Part shown: positions 8,211 to 16,491 of the stretch, in pieces | Numbering within the stretch: position 1 is the first letter of the stretch | Layout: each line of letters starts with the position of its first letter | Assembly (NCBI GenBank): GCA_036526195.1 | Contig: DATCYZ010000081.1 | Span: 1 to 58,479 of the forward strand | DNA from: DATCYZ01 sp036526195 | GTDB taxonomy: Bacteria > Pseudomonadota > Gammaproteobacteria > Burkholderiales > SG8-39 | Length of the DNA: 58,479 nt | Direction of reading: 5' to 3' | Made by a program: the position numbers and the translations under genes | Notes under the pieces: model-generated | What the model was told of the DNA's origin: nothing | What the model saw: the letters and a program-made list of their open reading frames with translations, nothing else | The model's database searches: none

Positions 8211-9080
8211 TCAGCCCGCCCAGGCGAGCAGCGCCACGCCGCCCACCATCGCCAGCGTGCCGGCGATGCGCGGCAGGCTGAGCGATTCGCCCAGCAGCCG
8301 TCCGCCGATGAACACGCCGACCAGCATCGACACCTCGCGCACCGGTGCCACGTACGACAGCGGCGCGCGCGTCATGGCGATCAGCACCAGCGTGTAGGCG
8401 AGCGGCGAGAGCAGGCCCACCACGATCGCGAAGCGGCGGTTCAGCCGCCACTGCGCGGCGACGGCGCCGCGATCCGACAGCGCGAAGGGCGCGAGCATCA
8501 CGCTGCGAAAAGCGAGCCCGAGGATGTAAAAGAGCACCGGCGCGATGCCGAGGTCCTTGACCGCCCAGCCGTCGAGCACGGTATAGCTGGCGATGCACAG
8601 GCCGGTCGCGCCGCCCCAGATCACCCCGGTCAGCGTGCGCGGCGTCGGCGAGAACAGGCGCATGCCGTCGGCGATCAGGAAGATGCCGACCAGCAGCGCG
8701 CCGATGCCGAGCCAGCCCGGCAGGTTCGGCGCCTCGCCGAGCAGCAGCACGGCGCCGAACACCGAAAAGAGCGGCCCGGTGCCGCGCGCCATCGGGTAGA
8801 CGACGGAAAAATCCGACTTCCGGTAGCCGTGCTGCAGCACCAGCGAATAGACGACGTGGATGAAGGCGCTCGCGACGATCACGATCCATGCAAGCGTGCT
8901 CAAGGGGGCGCCCTGGGCATTCCAGGCCGCCCAGCCGAAGGGCGCGGCGGCGACCAGGCTCACCAGCCCGCTCAGCCAGATGAAGCGCAGGCCGCCCGCG
9001 GAGGCCTTTTTCGCGAAGAAATTCCAGGTCGCGTGCAGCAGCGCGCCGGTGATCACGAGGAGCAGCGCGTCGGGACCCAT
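8211..9080 (-). CDS. EamA/DMT-family membrane transporter
   Basis: The 289-residue integral membrane protein has about ten predicted hydrophobic segments in two EamA repeats, typical of the drug/metabolite transporter superfamily (metabolite exporters). It starts at MGPDALLLVITGALLHATWN. A longer frame upstream carries no membrane-protein sequence, so the ATG at 9080 is preferred. Conserved signs include the early ALLHATWNFFAKK and the mid-protein GEAPNLPGWLGIGALLVGIF. It is convergent with the dehydratase gene and divergent from the molybdenum enzyme gene. The substrate is unknown; export of a sugar acid or aldehyde would fit the neighbours only by inference. Confidence 0.85.
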   Translation of the reverse strand: MGPDALLLVITGALLHATWNFFAKKASAGGLRFIWLSGLVSLVAAAPFGWAAWNAQGAPLSTLAWIVIVASAFIHVVYSLVLQHGYRKSDFSVVYPMARGTGPLFSVFGAVLLLGEAPNLPGWLGIGALLVGIFLIADGMRLFSPTPRTLTGVIWGGATGLCIASYTVLDGWAVKDLGIAPVLFYILGLAFRSVMLAPFALSDRGAVAAQWRLNRRFAIVVGLLSPLAYTLVLIAMTRAPLSYVAPVREVSMLVGVFIGGRLLGESLSLPRIAGTLAMVGGVALLAWAG

Positions 9081-9244
9081 CGGGGAGGCGCTCAGGCGGG
9101 TGAATCGGGGCGTCGATGATACGCGAGCGCATGGGACCCCCCTGTGGATCGGTCCCGGGGTTCCGTGAGACACTTGGTCGACGCAGTCCATCGCCTTACC
9201 GCCATCACGGCCCGCTCGGGCCGTTTTGATTTCCGGAGTGCCGC

Positions 9245-11563
9245 ATGAATGCACCGCAAGTCCAGTTCGATCCCGAAAGCGCGCGCTTCGGCGCGTCGCG
9301 CACGCAAAAGCGCCTGGAGGACGACCGCCTGCTGAAGGGCGCCGGCCTCTACAGCGACGATCGCGCCTTCGAGCGCCTCGCCTGGATGGTGCTGGTGCGC
9401 TCGCCGCACGCGCACGCGAAGATCGCCGCCTGCGACCTCGCCGCGGCGCGCGTCGCGCCCGGCGTGCTCGCCGCCTGGTCGATCGCCGACCTGAAGGCCG
9501 ACGGCGTCGGGCACATCCCGTTTCCGCCGCTCTTCAAGCAGGCCGACGGCTCGCCGATGGCGGCGCCGCTGCGCACGCTGTTGGCGGATGCGCGCGTGTA
9601 CTGCGTCGGTCAGGCGGTCGCCGCGATCATCGCCGAAACCCGCGAACAGGCGCAGGACGCCGCCGAGCTGGTGGCGCCGGACTACGAGGACCTGCCCTGC
9701 GTGATCGACCCGCGCCGCGCCATCGAGGACGGCGCGCCGCAGCTCTGGAAGGAAGCCCCGGGCAACGTCGCCGCCGAGGCGCGCTACGGCGACGTCGCCG
9801 CGATGGATGCCGCGATCGCCGCGGCCGCGCACGTGACGAAGCTGGAACTGCACAACCAGCGGCTGATCGCCAACGCCATCGAGCCGCGCGCCTGCATCGC
9901 GGTGTTCGAGAGCGGTCGCACCACGCTCTACACGCAGAACCAGACGCCCACCGGCGCGCGCCAGCTGCTCGGCGACGTGTTCAAGGCGAAGCCCGAGGAC
10001 TTCCGCATCGTCGTCGGCGACATCGGCGGCGGCTTCGGCATGAAGACCGGCCTTACCCCCGAGGATGCGCTGGTGTGCCACGCGGCGAAGAAGCTCGGCC
10101 GGCCGGTGAAGTGGCGCGCCGAGCGCAGCGAGGAGTTCCTCGCCGCGCACATGGGCCGCGACCAGCACTTCCGCGCCGAGCTGGCGCTCGACAAGGACGG
10201 ACGAATTCTGGGACTTCGCACCGACATCCTCGGCAACATCGGCGCGGTGCCGGTGGGCTCGTCGGCGATCATTCCGCTGGTGCTCGGACCGAAGGTGCAG
10301 GCCACCGTGTACCACGTGCCGGTGGTGGACTACCGCGTGCGCGCGGTGCTGACCAACACCATGGCGACCGGCGCGTACCGCGGCGCGGGACGTCCCGAGG
10401 CGAACCACCTGATCGAGCGGCTGATGGACGAGGCCGGGCGCGAGATGGGCATCGACCCGGTGGAGATCCGCCGGCGCAACTTCATCGCGCCGGAGCGTTT
10501 TCCCTACCGCACGCACCTCGGCGAGACCTACGACGTCGGCGCGTTCGCGCGCATGCTCGATGGCGTGCTCGAGGCGGCCGACTGGAAGGGCTTCGAGGCG
10601 CGCCGCAAGGCGAGCGCGGCGCGCGCTCGCCTGCGCGGACGCGGCCTCGCCTCGTACCTCGAGTGGACCGGCGCGATCCCCACCGAGACGGTGGACATCC
10701 AGGTCGATGCCGACGGCGGCGTCACCGTGTTCTCGGGCACACAGGCCATGGGGCAAGGGCTGGAGACCACCTACACGCAGCTCATTACCGAGGTGCTGCA
10801 GCTCTCGCCCGAGCGCATCACCATCGTGCAGGGCGACACCGACCGCGCCAACGGCGTGGGCAGCGTCGGTTCGCGCTCGGCTTTCGTCGGCGGCTCGGCG
10901 GTGGTGGCCGCGGGGCGCCAGGTGGTGGTGAAGGGCAGGGAACTTGCCGCCGAGGCGCTGGAAGCCGCGCCCGGGGACATCGAGTACCGCAACGGGCGCT
11001 TTCGCATTGCCGGCACGGACCGCGGCATCGCGCTGGAGGAACTGGCGGCGAAGCAGCCCGACCGCATCGTGCGCGTCTCCGCCACCGAGACCCCTTCGTC
11101 GCCGAGCTGGCCGAACGGCGCAATGGTGTGCGAAGTCGAGGTCGACCCGGAAACCGGGGTCGTCGAGGTGGCGCGCGTCACCAGCTGCGACGACATCGGC
11201 CGCATCATCAACCACGCCATCGTCGAGGGACAGGTGCACGGCGGCGTGGCGCAGGGCGTCGGCCAGGCGCTCTGGGAGCAAAGCGCCTACGACGCGGAGT
11301 CCGGCCAGCTGCTCACCGGTTCGCTGATGGACTACTGCGTGCCGCGCGCCGCCGACCTGCCGTCGGTGGACGCGGGCTTCGACGAGTCCGTGCCCTGCAC
11401 CACCAACCTGCTCGGCGTGAAGGGCTGCGGCGAGCTGGGCACCATCGGCTCGGTGCCTGCGGTGGTGAACGCGGTGCGCGATGCGCTTGGCGGCCGCGGC
11501 GGGCCGCTCGAGATGCCGCTCACCGCCGAGCGCGTCTGGCGCGCCCTGCAGCAGCCCGCCTGA
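9245..11563 (+). CDS. Xanthine dehydrogenase family large (molybdopterin-binding) subunit
   Basis: The 772-residue protein is a CoxL/XdhB/aldehyde-oxidase type catalytic subunit. The N-terminal a/b hammerhead domain (about residues 20-150; VRSPHAHAKI) is followed by two Moco-binding domains. These show GDIGGGFGMKTG, TGAYRGAGRPEANHLIERLM, GTQAMGQGLETTYTQ, GSVGSRSAFVGGSAV and the C-terminal KGCGELGTIGSVPAVVNAV. The Glu in KGCGELG is the family's catalytic base. Such enzymes hydroxylate aldehydes or N-heterocycles and normally need a 2Fe-2S subunit and an FAD subunit. Neither is encoded next to this gene. The substrate is unknown. Confidence 0.92.
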   Translation: MNAPQVQFDPESARFGASRTQKRLEDDRLLKGAGLYSDDRAFERLAWMVLVRSPHAHAKIAACDLAAARVAPGVLAAWSIADLKADGVGHIPFPPLFKQADGSPMAAPLRTLLADARVYCVGQAVAAIIAETREQAQDAAELVAPDYEDLPCVIDPRRAIEDGAPQLWKEAPGNVAAEARYGDVAAMDAAIAAAAHVTKLELHNQRLIANAIEPRACIAVFESGRTTLYTQNQTPTGARQLLGDVFKAKPEDFRIVVGDIGGGFGMKTGLTPEDALVCHAAKKLGRPVKWRAERSEEFLAAHMGRDQHFRAELALDKDGRILGLRTDILGNIGAVPVGSSAIIPLVLGPKVQATVYHVPVVDYRVRAVLTNTMATGAYRGAGRPEANHLIERLMDEAGREMGIDPVEIRRRNFIAPERFPYRTHLGETYDVGAFARMLDGVLEAADWKGFEARRKASAARARLRGRGLASYLEWTGAIPTETVDIQVDADGGVTVFSGTQAMGQGLETTYTQLITEVLQLSPERITIVQGDTDRANGVGSVGSRSAFVGGSAVVAAGRQVVVKGRELAAEALEAAPGDIEYRNGRFRIAGTDRGIALEELAAKQPDRIVRVSATETPSSPSWPNGAMVCEVEVDPETGVVEVARVTSCDDIGRIINHAIVEGQVHGGVAQGVGQALWEQSAYDAESGQLLTGSLMDYCVPRAADLPSVDAGFDESVPCTTNLLGVKGCGELGTIGSVPAVVNAVRDALGGRGGPLEMPLTAERVWRALQQPA

Positions 11564-11615
11564 GATCGACCGCGGCGCCGGACGCAGAATCGCCCGCTGA
11601 ACCGGTGATTGCGCC

Positions 11616-12437
11616 ATGGCCACGAAGCGAAGCGGGGCGAACGGGGCGGTAAGCCGCGGCAACCGCGCGCTGCGCATCGCGCTCGTCGTTTCGCTGGCGG
11701 CGCATGTCGTCGCGCTGGCCGTGTTCCCGGACCTGCGCGAATCCGCCGGTCGGCAGCTCGCGGCCCTGCCGCCGCTGGTGGCACGGCTCGTCTCGCCGCC
11801 GGTTGCGCCCGAGGCGCCGGCCCCCGCGGTCCCGTCACCTGCGGCGGCGCCGACGCCGCCGACGCCGCAGCCACCACCGCGCCGCGCAACCCAGGCCGTC
11901 GCGGTGCCGACACCGGTGCCCGAGGTCCCGCCGCCGCAGCCTGCCGTTCCGGCACCGCAGGTCGCCATGGCCGCACCGGCCGCGCCGCCCGTCGCGCCGG
12001 CAACCGCGCCTGCCGTGCCATCGCAGGCTGCAAGCGCACCCGTGTCGATTCCAACGTCGCCTGCGCCGAGCGCACCGCCCGCCGCAACGCGTGCCGCGAT
12101 CGCGCCGGCGCCCGCCCAGGCGCCGGCACCGGGCGGTGCCGACCCGTCCACGATCGAGCAGTACCGGCTCGCGATCATCACGGCCGGCGCGCGCTACAAG
12201 GCGTATCCGCGCGTGGCGCTGGACAACAACTGGACCGGAACGGCGCGCGTGCGGCTGGTGGTCGGGCCGGCGGGCGAGACGGTCTCGCTCGCGGTGGACG
12301 AAGGCTCGGGGCACGCGGTGCTCGATCGCGCGGCGCTCGAGATGGTGAGCCGCGGCAAGCCGCAAGTGCCGGTGCCGGAGCGCCTGCGCGGTCGCCGCTT
12401 CTCGGTCGAGATCCCGGTGAAGTTCGAACTGAACTGA
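11616..12437 (+). CDS. TonB-family energy transducer
   Basis: The 273-residue protein has a short cytoplasmic N-terminus, one membrane anchor (LRIALVVSLAAHVVALAVF, residues 19-37), a long Pro/Ala-rich periplasmic spacer (about residues 55-175), and a TonB C-terminal domain ending in VPERLRGRRFSVEIPVKFEL. The domain carries YPRVALDNNWTGTARVRLVV, the usual Y-P-x(3)-A pattern. TonB proteins couple ExbBD proton flow to outer-membrane receptors. No exbB or exbD lies beside it, but the Fe(III) ABC genes follow immediately. The stop lies in an inverted repeat shared with the convergent gene's stop. Confidence 0.87.
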   Translation: MATKRSGANGAVSRGNRALRIALVVSLAAHVVALAVFPDLRESAGRQLAALPPLVARLVSPPVAPEAPAPAVPSPAAAPTPPTPQPPPRRATQAVAVPTPVPEVPPPQPAVPAPQVAMAAPAAPPVAPATAPAVPSQAASAPVSIPTSPAPSAPPAATRAAIAPAPAQAPAPGGADPSTIEQYRLAIITAGARYKAYPRVALDNNWTGTARVRLVVGPAGETVSLAVDEGSGHAVLDRAALEMVSRGKPQVPVPERLRGRRFSVEIPVKFELN

Positions 12438-12459
12438 ACGCGCCCGGCGCGTCGTTCAG
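12434..12459. terminator. Candidate bidirectional hairpin between tonB-like gene and ABC ATPase
   Basis: CTGAACGCGC (12434-12443) can pair with GCGC and GTTCAG (ending at 12459), leaving a CCG loop and a small bulge. Both stop codons sit in the stem: TGA at 12435-12437 for the + gene and TCA at 12456-12458 for the - gene. There is no T-tract, so intrinsic termination is uncertain. Confidence 0.5.
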
Positions 12460-13547
12460 GTCGCGGCCTGCGCCTCCGGTGCGAAGGCCACCACGTGGTC
12501 AACGTCCAGGCGGATGCCGATCCATTCGCGAATCGCGTGGTTGTGGTGGCTCGGCACCAGCGCGAGCAGGCGCTGGCCGCTTGCCAGGCGCAGCGTGTAG
12601 AGGATGTCCGCGCCGCGAAACGCCTTGTGCACCACCTCGGCCTTCGTCTCGGCGGCGTCGTCATGCACGATGTCGTCGGGCCGCAGCAGGACTTCCGCGG
12701 CGCAGTTGCGCGTGCAGGCCTCGCAACCCTGCCGGCAACTCACCGGCACCTCGCCCTCGAGTACGCCGAGCTCGATCTCCACCCGGTGCTCGTTGATCAC
12801 CTTCGCCGGCACAAACACGCCCTGGCCGACGAAGTCGGCAACGAAGCGGTTCGCCGGCCGGTGATACAGGTTGTACGGGTTGTCCCATTGCTGGATGCGG
12901 CCTTCGTGCATCACGCCGACCTCGTCGGCCACCGCGAAGGCCTCGTTCTGGTCGTGCGTCACCAGGATGGCGGTCGCGCCGCTCGCCTTGATGATCTCGC
13001 GCACCTCGACCGACAGGCGCGCGCGCAGTTCGAAGTCGAGGTTCGAAAACGGTTCGTCCAGCAGCAGCAGGTCCGGGCGCGGCGCAAGCGCGCGCGCGAG
13101 CGCCACGCGTTGCTGCTGGCCGCCGGACATCTCATGCGGAAACTGGTCGAGCGACTTGCCAAGCCCGACCAGTTGCGCGAGTTCGGCCACGCGCGCGGCG
13201 CGCGCGTCCGCCTCGAGCGCGCGCAGGCCGAAGGCGATGTTGTCGGCGACGCTCAGGTGCGGGAACAGGGCGTAGTCCTGGAACACCATGCCGATGCGGC
13301 GCTGCTCGGGCGGGCGCACCGCGCCGGGGGCGGAGACGCGCTCGCCATTCAACAGGATCTCGCCGGCCGCGACGGGTTCGAAGCCCGCGATGCAGCGCAG
13401 GACCGTGGTCTTGCCGCAGCCGCTGGGGCCCAGCAGGCAACCGATCGAACCGCGCGCCAGCACGAACGACAGGTCGCGCACCACCTCGAGCGCGCCATAG
13501 GACTGTTCGAGATGCCGTACTTCGAGCAGGGGAATGCCACGTTCCAT
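12456..13547 (-). CDS. fbpC: Fe(III)-type ABC transporter ATP-binding protein (FbpC-like)
   Basis: The 363-residue ATPase energises import of ferric iron. Motifs: Walker A GPSGCGKTT (40-48), Q-loop MVFQDYALFPHLSV, ABC signature SGGQQQRVALARAL (141-154), Walker B LLLDEPFSNLD, H-loop LVTHDQ. The C-terminal TOBE region is unusual in holding four close cysteines, Cys271, 275, 278 and 282. The ATG at 13547 is chosen because the protein then begins LLEVRHLEQSYG as in the family. TATAAT lies only six bases upstream, so a leaderless transcript is possible. The permease gene is divergent, with a Fur-box-like site between them. Confidence 0.9.
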   Translation of the reverse strand: MERGIPLLEVRHLEQSYGALEVVRDLSFVLARGSIGCLLGPSGCGKTTVLRCIAGFEPVAAGEILLNGERVSAPGAVRPPEQRRIGMVFQDYALFPHLSVADNIAFGLRALEADARAARVAELAQLVGLGKSLDQFPHEMSGGQQQRVALARALAPRPDLLLLDEPFSNLDFELRARLSVEVREIIKASGATAILVTHDQNEAFAVADEVGVMHEGRIQQWDNPYNLYHRPANRFVADFVGQGVFVPAKVINEHRVEIELGVLEGEVPVSCRQGCEACTRNCAAEVLLRPDDIVHDDAAETKAEVVHKAFRGADILYTLRLASGQRLLALVPSHHNHAIREWIGIRLDVDHVVAFAPEAQAAT

Positions 13548-13553
13548 GATCCA

Positions 13554-13559
13554 ATTATA
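13554..13559 (-). promoter_or_regulatory. Candidate -10 element of the FbpC-like gene
   Basis: TATAAT reads on the minus strand and ends six to seven bases before the ATG at 13547. No good -35 is seen at 16-18 bases spacing. If it is used, the mRNA would start at or near the start codon. Confidence 0.4.
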
Positions 13560-13582
13560 GGAGTGGTCGCGACGCTTCGTAG

Positions 13583-13597
13583 CAATAATCATTCTTG
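13583..13597. promoter_or_regulatory. Fur-box-like site between the ATPase and permease genes
   Basis: CAATAATCATTCTTG matches 10 of the 14 defined positions of the 7-1-7 Fur consensus TGATAATNATTATCA. It lies in the 55-base gap between the divergent starts of the iron ABC ATPase and permease. That is the expected place for iron-responsive repression of both. Confidence 0.6.
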
Positions 13598-13602
13598 ATA
13601 AG

Positions 13603-15309
13603 ATGCGGCATTCCCCCGCCCGCATGGCGGAACACCCGATGACACAGGTTTCTGCCACCGCGGCCGCTTGGATGCGCCGCACCACGCGCGCGCCCGGCCT
13701 GCTTGGCGCATCCGCGATCGTCGTGGCCGCGCTGCTGGCCTTCCCGATCCTCTCGGTCCTCGCGGCGGTGTTCCAGCCCAGCAGCCACGCAGGCTGGGAG
13801 ATGGTGCGGGAAACGCTGCCGCGCTACCTCGGCAACACCGTGCTGCTGATGATCGGGGTGACCTGGGGCGTGGTGTCGATCGGCGTGCTCTCGGCGTGGC
13901 TGGTGACCGCCTACCGGTTCCCGGGACAGCGGATCCTCGAATGGGCCCTGATGCTGCCGCTCGCCATGCCGGCTTACGTGATGGCCTACGCCTATACCGA
14001 CTGGCTGCAGTTCGCCGGCCCGGTGCAGGGGACGCTGCGCGCGCTCACCGGATGGGAGGCGCGCGAGTACTGGTTCCCCGAGGTGCGCTCGATCTGGGGC
14101 GCCGCCGCGATGCTGTCGTTCGCGCTCTACCCCTACGTGTACCTGATCGCGCGCACCTCGTTTCTCGACCTGTCGCGCAGCGCCTTCGAGGCAGCGCGCC
14201 TCGCCGGCTGCCCCCCCTGGCAGAGCTTCTTCCGCGTCGCGGTGCCGCTCGCGCGGCCGGCGATCGCCGCGGGCACCGCGCTCGCGCTGATGGAGGCGCT
14301 GGCCGATTTCGGCACCGTGTCCTACTTCGCGGTCGACGTGTTCACCACCGGCATCTTCAAGGCATGGTTCTCGATGGGCGACCCGGTCGCGGCTGCGCAG
14401 CTCTCGAGCTGCCTGCTGGTGTTCGTCGTGCTGCTGCTCGCGCAGGAGCGCGCGATGCGCGGGCGCGCCGCCTACCATGCCGGCCCGCGCAAGCCGGCGC
14501 CGCCGCATCCTCTGCGCGGACTCGCGGCGGCGCTCGCCTTCGCCGCCTGCGCCGCGCCTGTGTTCTTCGGTTTCGTGGTGCCGGTGGCGGTGCTGCTGAA
14601 CCTCGCGCTCGGCGATCCGTCGTTGCGCTGGGGCACGCGGGTGTTCACGCTGATCGGCAACAGCGCCACGCTTGCCGCGCTCACCGCCGCCGCCGCCGTC
14701 GGCCTCGCCCTGCTGCTTGCGTACGCGGCGCGGCTGCGGCCGGTGCCGCTGGTGCGCCTGGCGGCGCGCAGCGCGGCGCTGGGCTACGCGATTCCCGGCG
14801 CGGTGATCGCGGTCGGCGTGCTGGTGCCGCTCGGGCGCCTCGACAATGCGCTGGCCGCGCTGATCGAGCGCGTCGCGGGCATCGAGACCGGCCTGCTGCT
14901 CACCGGCACCGTGGCGGCCCTGGTCTTCGCCTACCTGGTGCGCTTCCTCGCCATCGCGCTGCAGACCGTCGAGGCCGGCCTGACGAAGATCAAGCCGAGC
15001 ATGGAGGACGCGGCACGCAGCCTCGGCGAGGCGCCCGCGGGCACGCTGCGCCGCGTGCATGTGCCGCTCCTGGCGCCGAGCCTGGCCACCGCGGGCCTGC
15101 TGGTGTTCGTCGACGTGATGAAGGAGCTGCCTGCAACCTTCGCGCTGCGGCCGTTCAATTTCGACACGCTCGCGGTGGAGGCCTACCACCTTGCCAAGGA
15201 CGAGCGGCTGGCCGAGGCCGCGCTGCCCTCGCTCGTGATCGTCGCGGTCGGCCTGCTGCCGCTGCTGGTGCTCACGCGACGCCTGCTGCGACGCGCGCCC
15301 GGCGCCTAG
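13603..15309 (+). CDS. fbpB: Fe(III) ABC transporter permease (FbpB-like)
   Basis: This is a large inner-membrane permease made of two fused six-helix BPD-transport domains, 568 residues from the first ATG. Each half has an EAA-type cytoplasmic loop: FEAARLAGCPPWQSFFRVAV in the first and MEDAARSLGEAPAGTLRRVH in the second. That is diagnostic for FbpB/SfuB-type iron permeases. The start is uncertain: in-frame ATGs at 13603, 13624 and 13639 all have weak ribosome binding sites, and the first almost touches the Fur-box-like site. The later ones may be used. The ATPase is divergent and the binding protein convergent, so the three parts are split into three transcripts. Confidence 0.9.
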   Translation: MRHSPARMAEHPMTQVSATAAAWMRRTTRAPGLLGASAIVVAALLAFPILSVLAAVFQPSSHAGWEMVRETLPRYLGNTVLLMIGVTWGVVSIGVLSAWLVTAYRFPGQRILEWALMLPLAMPAYVMAYAYTDWLQFAGPVQGTLRALTGWEAREYWFPEVRSIWGAAAMLSFALYPYVYLIARTSFLDLSRSAFEAARLAGCPPWQSFFRVAVPLARPAIAAGTALALMEALADFGTVSYFAVDVFTTGIFKAWFSMGDPVAAAQLSSCLLVFVVLLLAQERAMRGRAAYHAGPRKPAPPHPLRGLAAALAFAACAAPVFFGFVVPVAVLLNLALGDPSLRWGTRVFTLIGNSATLAALTAAAAVGLALLLAYAARLRPVPLVRLAARSAALGYAIPGAVIAVGVLVPLGRLDNALAALIERVAGIETGLLLTGTVAALVFAYLVRFLAIALQTVEAGLTKIKPSMEDAARSLGEAPAGTLRRVHVPLLAPSLATAGLLVFVDVMKELPATFALRPFNFDTLAVEAYHLAKDERLAEAALPSLVIVAVGLLPLLVLTRRLLRRAPGA

Positions 15310-15346
15310 TGCCGCCCCGCGCCAGGTACGAGCCGGCGTCTCGCGC

Positions 15347-16360
15347 CTAGCGCCAGCCGACGCGGTCGAAGATCTTCTGCGCGGCGGGCTGGTTGCGCCC
15401 GAACGCGGCGACGTTCAGCGGATCGTAGTTCAGCTTGCCGAAGGCGGTGAGCGCCGGGTTGGACACCTGCACGCTCGGCACCACCGGCCACTCGTTGTTG
15501 CCGTCGGCGAAGTAGCGCTGCGCCGCGTCGCTCGCCAGGTACTCGAGGAAGCGCACCGCGGCCTCGCGATGCGGCGCGTGCTTCAGCACGCCGGCGCCGG
15601 AGACGTTGACGTGGGTGCCGGGACCCGACTGGTCGGGAAACACCACGCCGAGCTTGTCGGTGATCGCGCGGTCGGCGGCCTTCTCCGAGCGCATGAGGCG
15701 CGCGAAGTAGTAGTGGTTGCCGATCGCCACGTCGCACTCGCCCGCGGCCACGCTCTTCATCTGGTCGGTGTCCCCGCCCTTGGGCGTGCGCGCGAGGTTC
15801 GCCTGCACGCTGCGCGCCCAGGCCTCCGCCTTCGCCTCGCCGAGGTGCTCGATCATCGCGCCCATCAGAGACAGGTTGTAGACATGGGTGCCGGAGCGCA
15901 CGCAGATCTTCCCTTTCCATTTCGGCTCGGCGAGCGCGGCGTAGCTGGCGACCTCCGCGGGCTTCACTCTTGCCTTGTTGTAGACGATGACGCGCGCGCG
16001 CATCGAGAAGCCGAACCACAGGCCCGAAGGCTCGCGAAAGCTCGCCGGAATGCGCGCGTCGAGCAGCGCGGACTTCACCGGCTGGAACAGGCCGAGCTGT
16101 TGCAGGCGCCACAGCCGTCCCGCGTCCGTGGTCACCAGTACGTCGGCGGGGCTGCGCGCGCCTTCGTTGCGCACGCGCTCGATCAGCGCGTCCTCGCCGG
16201 CCTCGATGCGGTTGATGCGGATACCGGTGGCCTTCGTGAAGCCTTCGTAGAGCGCCTCGTCGGTCTGGTAGTGGCGTGCCGAGTACAGGTTCAGTACCGG
16301 GTCGGCGGCCTGCGCGGTGCCGAGCACGCAAAGGAGCAGCAGGGGGGCGATTCGTTTCAT
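15347..16360 (-). CDS. fbpA: Fe(III) ABC transporter periplasmic binding protein (FbpA/FutA-like)
   Basis: The 337-residue protein is exported: signal peptide MKRIAPLLLLCVLGTAQA, cleaved before ADPVLNLYSARHYQTD. The body is a class II ferric-ion binding protein, with LYSARHYQTDEALYEGFTKA at the N-terminus, the conserved SGLWFGFSMRARVIVYN, and the tyrosine pair in GNHYYFARL that ligates Fe(III) in this family. The upstream region has a strong minus-strand promoter and a 12/14 Fur-box match, so iron repression is likely. It partners with the permease and ATPase just upstream in coordinate. Confidence 0.93.
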   Translation of the reverse strand: MKRIAPLLLLCVLGTAQAADPVLNLYSARHYQTDEALYEGFTKATGIRINRIEAGEDALIERVRNEGARSPADVLVTTDAGRLWRLQQLGLFQPVKSALLDARIPASFREPSGLWFGFSMRARVIVYNKARVKPAEVASYAALAEPKWKGKICVRSGTHVYNLSLMGAMIEHLGEAKAEAWARSVQANLARTPKGGDTDQMKSVAAGECDVAIGNHYYFARLMRSEKAADRAITDKLGVVFPDQSGPGTHVNVSGAGVLKHAPHREAAVRFLEYLASDAAQRYFADGNNEWPVVPSVQVSNPALTAFGKLNYDPLNVAAFGRNQPAAQKIFDRVGWR

Positions 16361-16400
16361 GGGCGGGCGTTTCTGGACGATGTGGTCGGGGTGAGCGCGG

Positions 16401-16429
16401 ATGTTATGGAGCCGTTGATCGGATGTCAA
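16401..16429 (-). promoter_or_regulatory. Promoter of the Fe(III)-binding protein gene
   Basis: On the minus strand, TTGACA (16429-16424) and TAACAT (16406-16401) are separated by 17 bases, a near-consensus sigma-70 promoter. Transcription would start about 35 bases before the ATG at 16360. Confidence 0.75.
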
Positions 16430-16435
16430 TACAAA

Positions 16436-16450
16436 TGAGAAGCATTATCA
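16436..16450. promoter_or_regulatory. Fur box upstream of the Fe(III)-binding protein gene
   Basis: TGAGAAGCATTATCA matches 12 of 14 defined positions of the Fur consensus TGATAATNATTATCA. It sits six bases upstream of the -35 hexamer of the promoter above. This supports iron-dependent repression. Confidence 0.72.
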
Positions 16451-16491
16451 TTGATATGGATCAAGTGCCTGCCAAGCCCGTCCGACAAGGG

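Noticed and set aside
9092..12181. Long minus-strand open frame across the molybdenum enzyme and tonB-like genes
   Set aside because: Gly/Ala-repeat and His/Arg-rich translation that mirrors the coding bias of the opposite strand.
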